38,490 nucleotides of DNA, taken from NCBI GenBank assembly GCA_030428915.1, contig JAUIDM010000003.1:1-38490 (forward strand), written 5' to 3'. Made by a program: the position numbers and the translations under genes. How positions within the stretch are numbered: position 1 is the first letter of the stretch; each line of letters opens with the position of its first letter. Source of the DNA: Alphaproteobacteria bacterium (GTDB lineage Bacteria; Pseudomonadota; Alphaproteobacteria; Rhodobacterales; Rhodobacteraceae). Positions 31,415 to 38,490 of the stretch are shown piece by piece. Under the pieces are notes generated by a model that was not told the DNA's origin, searched no databases, and saw nothing but the letters and a program-made list of their open reading frames with translations.

Positions 31415-32446
31415 ATCGCTTTTCCCGACCTTCCCCTCTGGGCGCTGATCGGCGGTTTCATTGCCGCCGCAACGTGCGTCTGGCTGGCGGGTACGCGGCT
31501 GTCGCGCTATGCCGACGCCATCGCGCGCAAAAGCGGACTGGGGCAGGCACTGATCGGCGTGGTGCTGCTGGGTGGCATCACCTCGCTGCCGGAAATCGCC
31601 GTCAGCGGCTCAGCCGCCTTGAATGGCAATGCCGAGCTGTCGGTCAACAATCTGCTGGGCGGTTTCACCATGCAGGTGACCGTGCTGGCGCTGGCCGATG
31701 CCGCGATCCGACGCGGCGCGCTGACTTATGCGGTTCCCGATCCGATCACGCTGTTGCAGGGAGTGCTAGGCATCCTGTTGATCGCCCTCACTGTGATCGG
31801 CATCGCGTCGGGCGATGTCGGCTTTGCCGGGGCCGGGGCCTGGACCTGGGCCATCGCTGCCGTCTTCATCTTTTCTCTGCGGATCGTCGCCCGGGCGGAA
31901 GGGCGGCCATCCTGGAAGGTGGTTGGTGAACCACCCTCGCCCAAGATCGGACAGGAGGACCCGGCAAGCACGTCCGGCACGCTGCGGCTGGCCCTGTCCA
32001 CCTTCGCCGCCGCCATCGTGATCCTTGGCGCGGGTTATGTCCTGTCGATGACCGGCGAACGGCTGGCCGAACGGTCGGGTCTGGGTGACAGCTTCTTCGG
32101 CGCGGTGTTCACCGCCGTCTCGACCTCGCTGCCCGAGATCAGCACGGTCCTGGCCGCCGTACGGCTTGGGCGCTATGTGATGGCGGTGTCGGACATCTTC
32201 GGCACCAACCTGTTCGATATCGGCGTGATCTTCATCGCCGATCTTCTCTATCCCGGCGGGCCAATCCTGAACCAGCCCGGCCCCTTCGCCATCGTCGCGG
32301 GTCTCATGGGCATCGTTGTCACCGCGATCTATCTCGTCGGGCTGATAGAACGCCGCGACCGGGATGTAGCTGGTATAGGGCTCGATTCCTTCGTCGTCCT
32401 TGCCGCCTATATCGGCGGCGTCGCGGTACTTTACACCCTGCGATAG
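31415..32446 (+). CDS. Ca2+/Na+:cation exchanger family membrane protein (ATC start likely)
   Basis: A ~343-residue protein of the CaCA superfamily with the two inverted alpha repeats: GVVLLGGITSLPEIAVSGSA with NNLLGGFTMQ, and GAVFTAVSTSLPEISTVLAA with SDIFGTNLFDIG. The Ser/Glu residues of each repeat bind the transported ion. Coding extends upstream of the first usable GTG (31559): residues from IAFPDLPLWALIGGF onward form the first helix. The only well-spaced ribosome site (AGGAGG, 31404-31409) points to ATC at 31415 as initiator. No ATG, GTG or TTG lies in frame near it. Operon with the SDR fusion and the 32462 gene. Confidence 0.8.
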   Translation: MAFPDLPLWALIGGFIAAATCVWLAGTRLSRYADAIARKSGLGQALIGVVLLGGITSLPEIAVSGSAALNGNAELSVNNLLGGFTMQVTVLALADAAIRRGALTYAVPDPITLLQGVLGILLIALTVIGIASGDVGFAGAGAWTWAIAAVFIFSLRIVARAEGRPSWKVVGEPPSPKIGQEDPASTSGTLRLALSTFAAAIVILGAGYVLSMTGERLAERSGLGDSFFGAVFTAVSTSLPEISTVLAAVRLGRYVMAVSDIFGTNLFDIGVIFIADLLYPGGPILNQPGPFAIVAGLMGIVVTAIYLVGLIERRDRDVAGIGLDSFVVLAAYIGGVAVLYTLR

Positions 32447-32461
32447 TGAAAGGAGGCAGAA

Positions 32462-32722
32462 ATGACGACAAGTGGAGGCAAGCCTACGCTTCGCGCGCCG
32501 GGTCAAGGTGACCGGATCACCCGGAACGAGATATTCGACATCCTTGCTGATGAGGGCTATTCGGCAGGCGACCGCAAGGCTTGGCTGAGGCAGGTTCTGA
32601 CCCACCTCGCCGGTCCCGGTCGCAATGTGTCGGACCCCAACCAGGAAGCGTTGGTGGAGGAGATCAAGACGATCCTCGACCGGCAGGTTCCCGGCAAGCC
32701 GGAGGCTGACGACACGCTTTGA
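32462..32722 (+). CDS. Small soluble protein, unknown
   Basis: An 86-residue protein, 15 bp after the exchanger stop with a strong AAAGGAGGC ribosome site. The middle part (RNEIFDILADEGYSAGDRKA then WLRQVLTHLAG) looks like a short helical domain. I do not recognise the family. Coupled position suggests expression with the exchanger. Confidence 0.65.
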   Translation: MTTSGGKPTLRAPGQGDRITRNEIFDILADEGYSAGDRKAWLRQVLTHLAGPGRNVSDPNQEALVEEIKTILDRQVPGKPEADDTL

Positions 32723-32754
32723 CAAGCGCTGCGGCGCAAAACCGGTTTGGTGGC

Positions 32755-32779
32755 GGAACATTTGCGAAACTTTATTGTT
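32755..32779 (+). promoter_or_regulatory. EcfG-type promoter of the 32819-33518 pair
   Basis: GGAAC (32755-32759), 16-bp spacer, TGTT (32776-32779), 39 bp before ATG 32819. Confidence 0.7.
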
Positions 32780-32818
32780 CGCTCCTTAGTGCTGCGCGAC
32801 AGCCGAGGAAAATGCCAG

Positions 32819-33004
32819 ATGAGTGACAAGAACAAATCCCGCCACGACAGCGAGCCCAACAAATCGGAAGATCGCAAAAAGGACTCGGATTACGTTCGGC
32901 CCGCCGGCCCCGGTGCCATGAAGGAACCACCCGAAAAGTGGGACAAGACAGACGAGGAGTCCGACGAATCCTTCCCCGCGAGCGACCCGCCCGCCAATTA
33001 CTGA
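32819..33004 (+). CDS. Small hydrophilic protein, unknown
   Basis: A 61-residue very polar protein (MSDKNKSRHDSEPNKSEDRK, ending in DESFPASDPPANY). The ending ESDESFPASDPP is a motif I recall from short alphaproteobacterial proteins of unknown function. Probably disordered. Start at ATG 32819 after GAGGAAAA. It precedes the second DUF892 gene by 13 bp. Confidence 0.68.
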   Translation: MSDKNKSRHDSEPNKSEDRKKDSDYVRPAGPGAMKEPPEKWDKTDEESDESFPASDPPANY

Positions 33005-33017
33005 CTGGATAGCCCAG

Positions 33018-33518
33018 ATGACGGTAGCCAAGACATCTGAAGGTCCGCTAGAGCGCCTGTTCTTGAACTGGCTTCTGGCCGCCCACCGCACCGAAACCCA
33101 GGTGGCGGAGGAGATTCCCCGCTGGATCGATCAAATCGGGACGGGACCGCTGAAGCAGGTTCTGTTGATCTGCCTCGACCGAACGGGCGAGCAGATCGGC
33201 CGGCTTAGGGAAATATTCGAGATAATCGGCGAAGAGATCAAAGACGGTCCGCCAGCCGCAATCGGGGCAGTGCTGGCCGAAGGTCAGGGGGCGATCGAGG
33301 ATGTCGCCGATGATACGACCAGAGAAACGGCTATTTTGGCGGTAGCAAGGACCGTGGCCGCGCATGAGATCGCTCGATATCGGGCACTCGTGACCTGGTC
33401 GAAGGAACTGGGCCGCGAAAATTGCACTGCCTTGCTCGAACAATCTCTGGCCGAGGAAGTTTCGGCCGATGAGTTGCTGCGAAAGGCCGCAGAAGAACGG
33501 CAGAACCGATCTGCATGA
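33018..33518 (+). CDS. DUF892-like protein with altered metal site
   Basis: A 166-residue homologue of the protein at 9222, same length and helix order. Helix 2 reads CLDRTGEQIGRLRE where the other has HLEETRGHVERLER: the ET..H pair is RT..Q. In helix 3, VEHYEMSRY becomes VAAHEIARY. The last helix keeps AEEVSADELL. Several expected di-metal ligands are therefore lost, suggesting a structural or regulatory role rather than a metal enzyme. It shares an EcfG promoter with the small gene at 32819. Confidence 0.78.
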   Translation: MTVAKTSEGPLERLFLNWLLAAHRTETQVAEEIPRWIDQIGTGPLKQVLLICLDRTGEQIGRLREIFEIIGEEIKDGPPAAIGAVLAEGQGAIEDVADDTTRETAILAVARTVAAHEIARYRALVTWSKELGRENCTALLEQSLAEEVSADELLRKAAEERQNRSA

Positions 33519-33538
33519 GCGCCTGACGCACGGCCACT

Positions 33539-33564
33539 GGAACCCGCAGCTGGGTCTCGGCGTT
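33539..33564 (+). promoter_or_regulatory. EcfG-type promoter of the fad operon
   Basis: GGAAC (33539-33543), 17-bp spacer, CGTT (33561-33564), 17 bp before ATG 33582 with GGAGG in between. Confidence 0.7.
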
Positions 33565-33581
33565 TGTCCCACGGAGGACCC

Positions 33582-35858
33582 ATGAGCTTCAGGACATTCC
33601 GGCGCGACCGCATTACCCGACCGATCCACGGTTGGGCAAGGGGCGCGCTGCCCACACTGTCGGCAACCGAGGAAGAGGCGCTGAAAGCCGGGGATGTCTG
33701 GTGGGAGGCGGAACTGTTCACCGGTGATCCCGACTGGCAGAAGTTGCGCGATATTCCCGCCCCGCGCCTGACTGCGGCGGAACAGGCTTTCCTCGACGGT
33801 CCCTGCACAGAACTTTGCGACATGATCGACGAGTGGGAGGTGAACCAGCAGACCGCCGCGCTGCCCGACGCCGCTTGGGCGCATATGCGCAAGCACGGCT
33901 TTTTCGGTATGATCATTCCCGAACGCTACGGCGGCCTTGGCTTTTCCGCTTTCGCGCATTCCGAGGTAGTGCGTTTCATCTCGACCCGGTCGCTCGTTGC
34001 GGCGGTGACGGTGATGGTACCCAACTCGCTCGGTCCCGGTGAATTGCTTTTGCAGTTCGGCACCGACGCGCAGAAGGACCACTGGCTGCCGCGCCTCGCC
34101 GATGGGCGCGACCTGCCCGCCTTCGGCCTGACGAGCGAGGCGGCGGGGTCGGACGCGGCGGCGATGGAGGATACCGGTGTCGTCTGCAAGGGTGACTGGC
34201 AGGGGAAGGAGGTGCTGGGTCTTCGGCTGAACTGGTCCAAGCGCTACATCACACTGGCGCCAGTCTGCACCGTACTGGGTCTGGCCTTCAAGATGCAGGA
34301 CCCCGAAGGGCTTCTGGGCGGGGGGGCCGAGCTTGGCATCACCTGCGCGCTGGTGCCGACGGACCTGAAAGGCGTGGAAACCGGCCGCCGCCACATTCCG
34401 GCGGGGCAGATGTTCCAGAACGGTCCGACAAAAGGACGGGACGTGTTCATCCCGCTCGACCATATCATCGGCGGGCCGGACTATGCCGGGCGCGGCTGGA
34501 TGATGCTGATGAGCGCGCTAGCCGCCGGGCGCGGCATTTCGCTGCCATCGCTCGCCTGCGCCGCGGCCTCGCTTTCCGCCCATACGACCGGCGCCTATGC
34601 CCGCATCCGCGAACAATTCGGCATCCCGATCGCGAAATTCGGCGGCGTGCAGGAAGGGCTTGGCCGGCTTGCCTCGGGGGCCTATGCGCTGGACGCCGCG
34701 CGGCACCTGACCTGCGCGGGGCTCGATGGCGACCGCAGGCTTGCCGTGATCTCGGGCATCATGAAGGCGCATGGCACCTACCGGATGCGCGCGGCGGTCA
34801 CCGACGCCATGGATATCCATTCGGGCAAGGCGGTCATCGACGGCCCGCGCAACTATCTGTCCTCCCTCTACAAGGCCCTGCCCATCGGCATCACGGTCGA
34901 GGGGGCGAACATCCTGACCCGCAGCCTGATCATCTTCGGCCAAGGCGCGATCCGCGCCCATCCGCATCTGCTGGACGAGATGAACGCGCTGGCCGAGAAG
35001 GATGAGGCGACCTCGCTCGACCGGTTCGACCGCGCGTTCTGGGCACATGTCGGCCACACCATCCGGACGCTCGGCCGCGCCTGGGGAAAGGCCTGGACCG
35101 GCGGCGCCTTCGCCCCTGCGCCCGAGGGTACGGCAAAGCCCATCTATCAGGGCATGTCCCGCTGGGCCGCCGCATTCGCGCTGACCGCCGATTTCGCCTT
35201 CCTCACGCTCGGCGGCGCGCTGAAACGGCGCGAGATGCTGTCGGCCCGCCTCGGCGACGTGCTGTCCGAGCTTTATATCCTTTCAGCCACCGTCAAGCGG
35301 TGGGAGGATGAGGGAGCGCGTCCCGAGGACCGGCCGCTTCTGGATTTCGCGGCCGAAACCGCCTTCTGCCGGATCGGCGACAGCCTGGATGCGGTGCTGG
35401 CAAACCTGCCCGCCCGCTGGGCTGCATGGTTTCTGCGCCTCGTGATCCTGCCCCGCCGCCACAGCCGGGGGCCGTCGGACGAGCTGACGGCAACCTGCGC
35501 CGATCTTCTATCCGAACCCGGCGCGACGCGCGACCGGATCACCGGCGCTTGCCATGGCGGATGCACGCGCGACGGGATACGGCATCTGAATGACGCCTTC
35601 ACCTCGGTGACCGCAAACGCCCCCCTGATGAAGCGTCTGCGCAAGGCCGACCTGACAGTCGAGGCGGCGCGCGCGGGTGGACACCTGACCAAGGACGAAA
35701 CCGAACGCATCGAAGACATGCAGGCGAAGATCGCCGAAGTGATCCGGGTGGACGATTTCAGCCCCGAGGAGCTGCGCCAGCTATTCCCTGGCAGGGCGAA
35801 ACCGAAGCCGAAACAACAGCCAGCCAAACCCGCCCGACGGAAGGAGAATGCCGAATGA
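33582..35858 (+). CDS. fadE: Acyl-CoA dehydrogenase, FadE type
   Basis: A 758-residue long-form acyl-CoA dehydrogenase, first step of beta-oxidation (acyl-CoA to trans-2-enoyl-CoA, FAD). N-terminal helical domain: FGMIIPERYGGLGFSAFAHS (about 108-127). Middle domain: LPAFGLTSEAAGSDAAAMED. Then ALAAGRGISLPSLACAAASL and the C-terminal extension (DUF1974) typical of FadE, about as long as the E. coli enzyme (814). Ends in a Lys/Pro/Arg-rich tail. Start at ATG 33582 after ACGGAGGAC. Overlaps fadA by 4 bp. Confidence 0.9.
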   Translation: MSFRTFRRDRITRPIHGWARGALPTLSATEEEALKAGDVWWEAELFTGDPDWQKLRDIPAPRLTAAEQAFLDGPCTELCDMIDEWEVNQQTAALPDAAWAHMRKHGFFGMIIPERYGGLGFSAFAHSEVVRFISTRSLVAAVTVMVPNSLGPGELLLQFGTDAQKDHWLPRLADGRDLPAFGLTSEAAGSDAAAMEDTGVVCKGDWQGKEVLGLRLNWSKRYITLAPVCTVLGLAFKMQDPEGLLGGGAELGITCALVPTDLKGVETGRRHIPAGQMFQNGPTKGRDVFIPLDHIIGGPDYAGRGWMMLMSALAAGRGISLPSLACAAASLSAHTTGAYARIREQFGIPIAKFGGVQEGLGRLASGAYALDAARHLTCAGLDGDRRLAVISGIMKAHGTYRMRAAVTDAMDIHSGKAVIDGPRNYLSSLYKALPIGITVEGANILTRSLIIFGQGAIRAHPHLLDEMNALAEKDEATSLDRFDRAFWAHVGHTIRTLGRAWGKAWTGGAFAPAPEGTAKPIYQGMSRWAAAFALTADFAFLTLGGALKRREMLSARLGDVLSELYILSATVKRWEDEGARPEDRPLLDFAAETAFCRIGDSLDAVLANLPARWAAWFLRLVILPRRHSRGPSDELTATCADLLSEPGATRDRITGACHGGCTRDGIRHLNDAFTSVTANAPLMKRLRKADLTVEAARAGGHLTKDETERIEDMQAKIAEVIRVDDFSPEELRQLFPGRAKPKPKQQPAKPARRKENAE

Positions 35859-37144
35859 CCGACCGCCCTGTCTATCTGGTCGACGGCGCCCGCACACCGT
35901 TCCTGAAGGCGCGGGGCAAGCGCGGGCCGTTCACGCCCGTGGACCTCGCCGTGCAATGTGGCCGCCCACTCCTCTTGCGCCAACCCTTCGCGCCGACCGA
36001 TTTTGACCTTGTCATCCTCGGTTGCGTCAATGTGGTCGCGGACGAGATGAACCCCGCCCGTGTCGCCGCGCTGCGGCTGGGCCTTGGCGATGCAATGATC
36101 GCCTTCACCGTACAGATCAACTGCGGATCGGGGATGCAGTCGATCGACACCGCCTTTCGCTATATCCGCGAGGGGACGCACGACCTGATCCTTGCCGGCG
36201 GCACCGAGGCGCTGAGCCATACGCCCCTGGTCCTGTCGGCCGAGGCGACGGAATGGTATGCCGGGCTGGCGCAGGCCAAGGGTCCCATGGCGACGGCTCG
36301 TCAGGTCGCGGAACTGCGCCCCGATTTCTTCAAGCCGGTCATCGGGCTGGAACGCGGGCTGACCGACCCCATCACCGACCTGAACATGGGTCAGACGGCG
36401 GAAATCCTTGCCTATCGGTTCGGCATCAGCCGCGAAGCCGCGGACGCCTATGCGCTTTCCAGCCACCAGCGCCTCGCCCACGCGCAGGGGGAAGGCTGGC
36501 TCGATGATGAAATCACCCCCGCCTTCGACCGCGACGGTAACGTGCATGACCGCGACGACGGCGTCCGCCCCGACACGTCGATGGAGGCGCTGGCCGCGCT
36601 CAACCCCTCTTTCGAAAAACCCTATGGCGAAGTGACACCCGGCAATTCCTCGCAGATCACGGATGGTGCCTCCTGGGTCATCCTCGCCTCGGAAGACGCG
36701 GTGGAGCAGTACGGGCTGACGCCCCTCGCCCGGGTCAAGGACAGCGAATGGGCCGCACTCGACCCGGCGGTCATGGGGCTGGGGCCGGTCCTGTGCGCGA
36801 CCGCGATGCTGCAACGGCAAGGGATGACGCGCGAGGATGTTGGGCTATGGGAGGTCAACGAGGCCTTCGCTGCCCAGGTGCTGGCCTGTCTGGCCGCGTG
36901 GGACGATGAAGAATTCTGCCGCAAGGTGCTTGGCCTCGACGCAGCCTTCGGGCGGATCGACCGCGACCGGCTGAATGTCGATGGCGGCGCGGTGGCCATC
37001 GGCCATCCGGTCGGCACCAGCGGCAACCGGATCGTCCTGCATCTGGCCAACGCGATGCGGCGACGCGGCGACCGGCGCGGCATCGCCACCGAATGCATCG
37101 GCGGCGGACAGGGCGGCGCGATGCTGCTGGAGGCGGCGACATGA
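35855..37144 (+). CDS. fadA: Acetyl-CoA acyltransferase (thiolase)
   Basis: A 429-residue thiolase. The nucleophile Cys is in VQINCGSGMQSID (about 89), the His in GGAVAIGHPVGTSGNRI, and the acid-base Cys in ATECIGGGQGGAMLLE. It cleaves 3-oxoacyl-CoA with CoA, the last step of beta-oxidation. It starts within the fadE stop and its own stop overlaps the next start (ATGA), so the three fad genes are tightly coupled. Confidence 0.9.
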   Translation: MTDRPVYLVDGARTPFLKARGKRGPFTPVDLAVQCGRPLLLRQPFAPTDFDLVILGCVNVVADEMNPARVAALRLGLGDAMIAFTVQINCGSGMQSIDTAFRYIREGTHDLILAGGTEALSHTPLVLSAEATEWYAGLAQAKGPMATARQVAELRPDFFKPVIGLERGLTDPITDLNMGQTAEILAYRFGISREAADAYALSSHQRLAHAQGEGWLDDEITPAFDRDGNVHDRDDGVRPDTSMEALAALNPSFEKPYGEVTPGNSSQITDGASWVILASEDAVEQYGLTPLARVKDSEWAALDPAVMGLGPVLCATAMLQRQGMTREDVGLWEVNEAFAAQVLACLAAWDDEEFCRKVLGLDAAFGRIDRDRLNVDGGAVAIGHPVGTSGNRIVLHLANAMRRRGDRRGIATECIGGGQGGAMLLEAAT

Positions 37145-38490
37145 CCGAACCCGTGCTGACATGGCTGGGCGAGATGCGGCTGGAGCTTGGCCCCGCCCGC
37201 GACGCGACGCGCGAAAACGGTTGGCGTTCCGCGACCGACGATGATGGCGTGCTGTGGCTCTTGCTCGATGTCGAAGGATCGGACACGAACACGATTGGCG
37301 AAGACGTGCTGGAAGGGCTTGCCGCCCATCTGGACCGGATGCAACAAACCCCGCCGAACGGAGTCGTCATCCGCTCGGCCAAGACCAAGGGCTTCGCGGC
37401 GGGTGCCGATATCGACATGCTGTCGCGCATGACCGATCCCGAGGCGGCCGAGACGCGGCTGCGGCAGGGGCACGAGGTGCTGGACCGGCTGGAAGGCCTG
37501 AATTACCCGACCATCGCCATCGTCCACGGCGCGGCCCTTGGCGCTGGCTTCGAACTGGCGCTCGCCTGCGACGCCTGCATCGCCATCGACGGCGCGGAAT
37601 TCGGCTTTCCCGAAGTCAATCTGGGCCTGCATCCGGGGCTGGGCGGCACGTTCCGCCTGCCCGAGCGCATCGACAGCACCGAAGCGATGCGGCTCATGCT
37701 TACCGGAAGATCCGCCCATACCGACAAAGCCCATGCGCTTGGCATCGCCGATGTGGTGACCGAGGAGCGTCACGTCTCCCGCGCCGTGCGCAAAATGCTT
37801 GCCGAAAGGCCGGAACGCGGGAACGGCCGCAGCCTGACCGACCGGGCGATGGCACTGTCGCCCGCCCGCGCGCTGGCCGCCCGCCGGATGCGGGCGAGGG
37901 CCGAAGACCGCGCGCCCAAGGAGCATTACCCCGCCCCCCATGCGCTGATCGAATTGTGGGAGGATCATCAGGGCGACCGCGACGCGATGCAGACGGGCGA
38001 AATCGCCTCCTTCGCGCGGCTTCTGGCGACCGACACCACACGGAACCTGATCCGGGTGTTCCGCCTGCGGCAACGACTGAAGTCCGATGCCTCCGGCAAG
38101 GATGGTATCGCCCATGTCCATGTCATCGGCGCGGGCGAGATGGGCCGCAACATCGCCGCCTGGTGCGCGATCAGGGGCAAGCGGGTCACGCTGTCCGACC
38201 CCGACCTGAAACAGTTGGGCCGTGCGCTGCCCGCCGCGCAATCGCTGTGCGACGACCGCCACCTGTCCGGCATAGAGGCGCGGGATGCGCGCGACCGGCT
38301 GATCCCTGACCCGGACCAGAACGGTCTGCGCCATGCCGACCTCGTGATCGAGGCCGGTCCGGAGGATGCCGGGACCAAGGGCAAGATCTATTCCGGGATT
38401 GCGCCGCGCATGAAAAAGGATGCGATCCTTGCCAGCAACACCTCCAGCCTGTCGCTATCCGACCTGGCGGGCGGTCTTGACCGCCCCTCC
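37141..38490 (+). CDS. fadB: FadB-type enoyl-CoA hydratase/3-hydroxyacyl-CoA dehydrogenase, 3'-incomplete
   Basis: The first 450 residues of a multifunctional enzyme that runs off the window. The N-terminal crotonase domain shows AKTKGFAAGADIDMLSRM and NYPTIAIVHGAALGAGFELA with the oxyanion-hole pattern, then FGFPEVNLGLHPGLGGTFRL with the catalytic Glu. At about residue 330 the NAD-binding domain begins with HVIGAGEMGRNIAAW, and continues SNTSSLSLSDL. The family is about 700 residues. Starts at the fadA stop overlap. Catalyses hydration and dehydrogenation of enoyl-CoA. Confidence 0.9.
   Translation, partial: MTEPVLTWLGEMRLELGPARDATRENGWRSATDDDGVLWLLLDVEGSDTNTIGEDVLEGLAAHLDRMQQTPPNGVVIRSAKTKGFAAGADIDMLSRMTDPEAAETRLRQGHEVLDRLEGLNYPTIAIVHGAALGAGFELALACDACIAIDGAEFGFPEVNLGLHPGLGGTFRLPERIDSTEAMRLMLTGRSAHTDKAHALGIADVVTEERHVSRAVRKMLAERPERGNGRSLTDRAMALSPARALAARRMRARAEDRAPKEHYPAPHALIELWEDHQGDRDAMQTGEIASFARLLATDTTRNLIRVFRLRQRLKSDASGKDGIAHVHVIGAGEMGRNIAAWCAIRGKRVTLSDPDLKQLGRALPAAQSLCDDRHLSGIEARDARDRLIPDPDQNGLRHADLVIEAGPEDAGTKGKIYSGIAPRMKKDAILASNTSSLSLSDLAGGLDRPS

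Overview
The window looks like chromosomal DNA of an alphaproteobacterium, most likely of the Rhodobacteraceae (Rhodobacterales) type. The evidence is high GC, tight ATGA-overlapping operons, an EcfG-type sigma factor with a NepR-like protein and an HWE-family sensor kinase, an aa3-type oxidase gene set, and remnants of ISKra4 and IS5 elements. I could not fix the genus. I saw no rRNA, tRNA or CRISPR array.

Region 1 (1-6010) is ordinary or decaying sequence. It holds the tail of an unrecognised gene with an in-frame stop, a cupin protein, a secreted S41-type peptidase, a junction of two broken insertion sequences, a homodimeric 2-oxo acid dehydrogenase E1/transketolase-like enzyme divergent from an Lrp/AsnC regulator, and a 5'-truncated leucine dehydrogenase pseudogene.

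Region 2 (about 6010 to 33560) reads as one general-stress-response island. It contains ecfG, a nepR-like gene and a MASE1-PAS-HWE kinase. Around them are stress-type genes: DUF3008, three BON proteins, two DUF892 ferritin-like proteins, CsbD, a PPOX-fold protein, HdeD/DUF308, PfpI/DJ-1, a host-attachment-family protein, ExoD, DUF2231 with a PQQ-type sugar dehydrogenase, a glycine-zipper lipoprotein, an EF-hand protein, an SDR/membrane fusion, a Ca2+/Na+ exchanger and small hydrophilic proteins. A complete oxidase operon (AI-2E-family permease, CuA subunit II with cytochrome c, fused subunits I and III, a small membrane protein, CtaG, tri-haem cytochrome c) sits inside it.

Reading the spaces between genes by eye, I found 18 copies of GGAAC-N16/17-(C/T/G)GTT, the published EcfG promoter pattern. 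Seventeen lie just upstream of a gene or operon. One has no protein gene behind it and instead precedes a ~99-nt segment with hairpins and a T-tract, a candidate stress-induced small RNA. Between the nepR-like gene and its leftward neighbour lies a frameshifted, stop-containing fragment that reads as PhyR, the anti-anti-sigma factor. The local partner-switch module has therefore kept the sigma factor and a NepR-like protein but lost PhyR.

Region 3 (33539 to the end) is a fatty-acid beta-oxidation operon (acyl-CoA dehydrogenase, thiolase, and a 3-hydroxyacyl-CoA dehydrogenase/enoyl-CoA hydratase running off the window). It also begins behind an EcfG-type promoter. The inferred overall logic is that one sigma factor switches on envelope, oxidative and osmotic protection, an extra terminal oxidase and lipid catabolism together.
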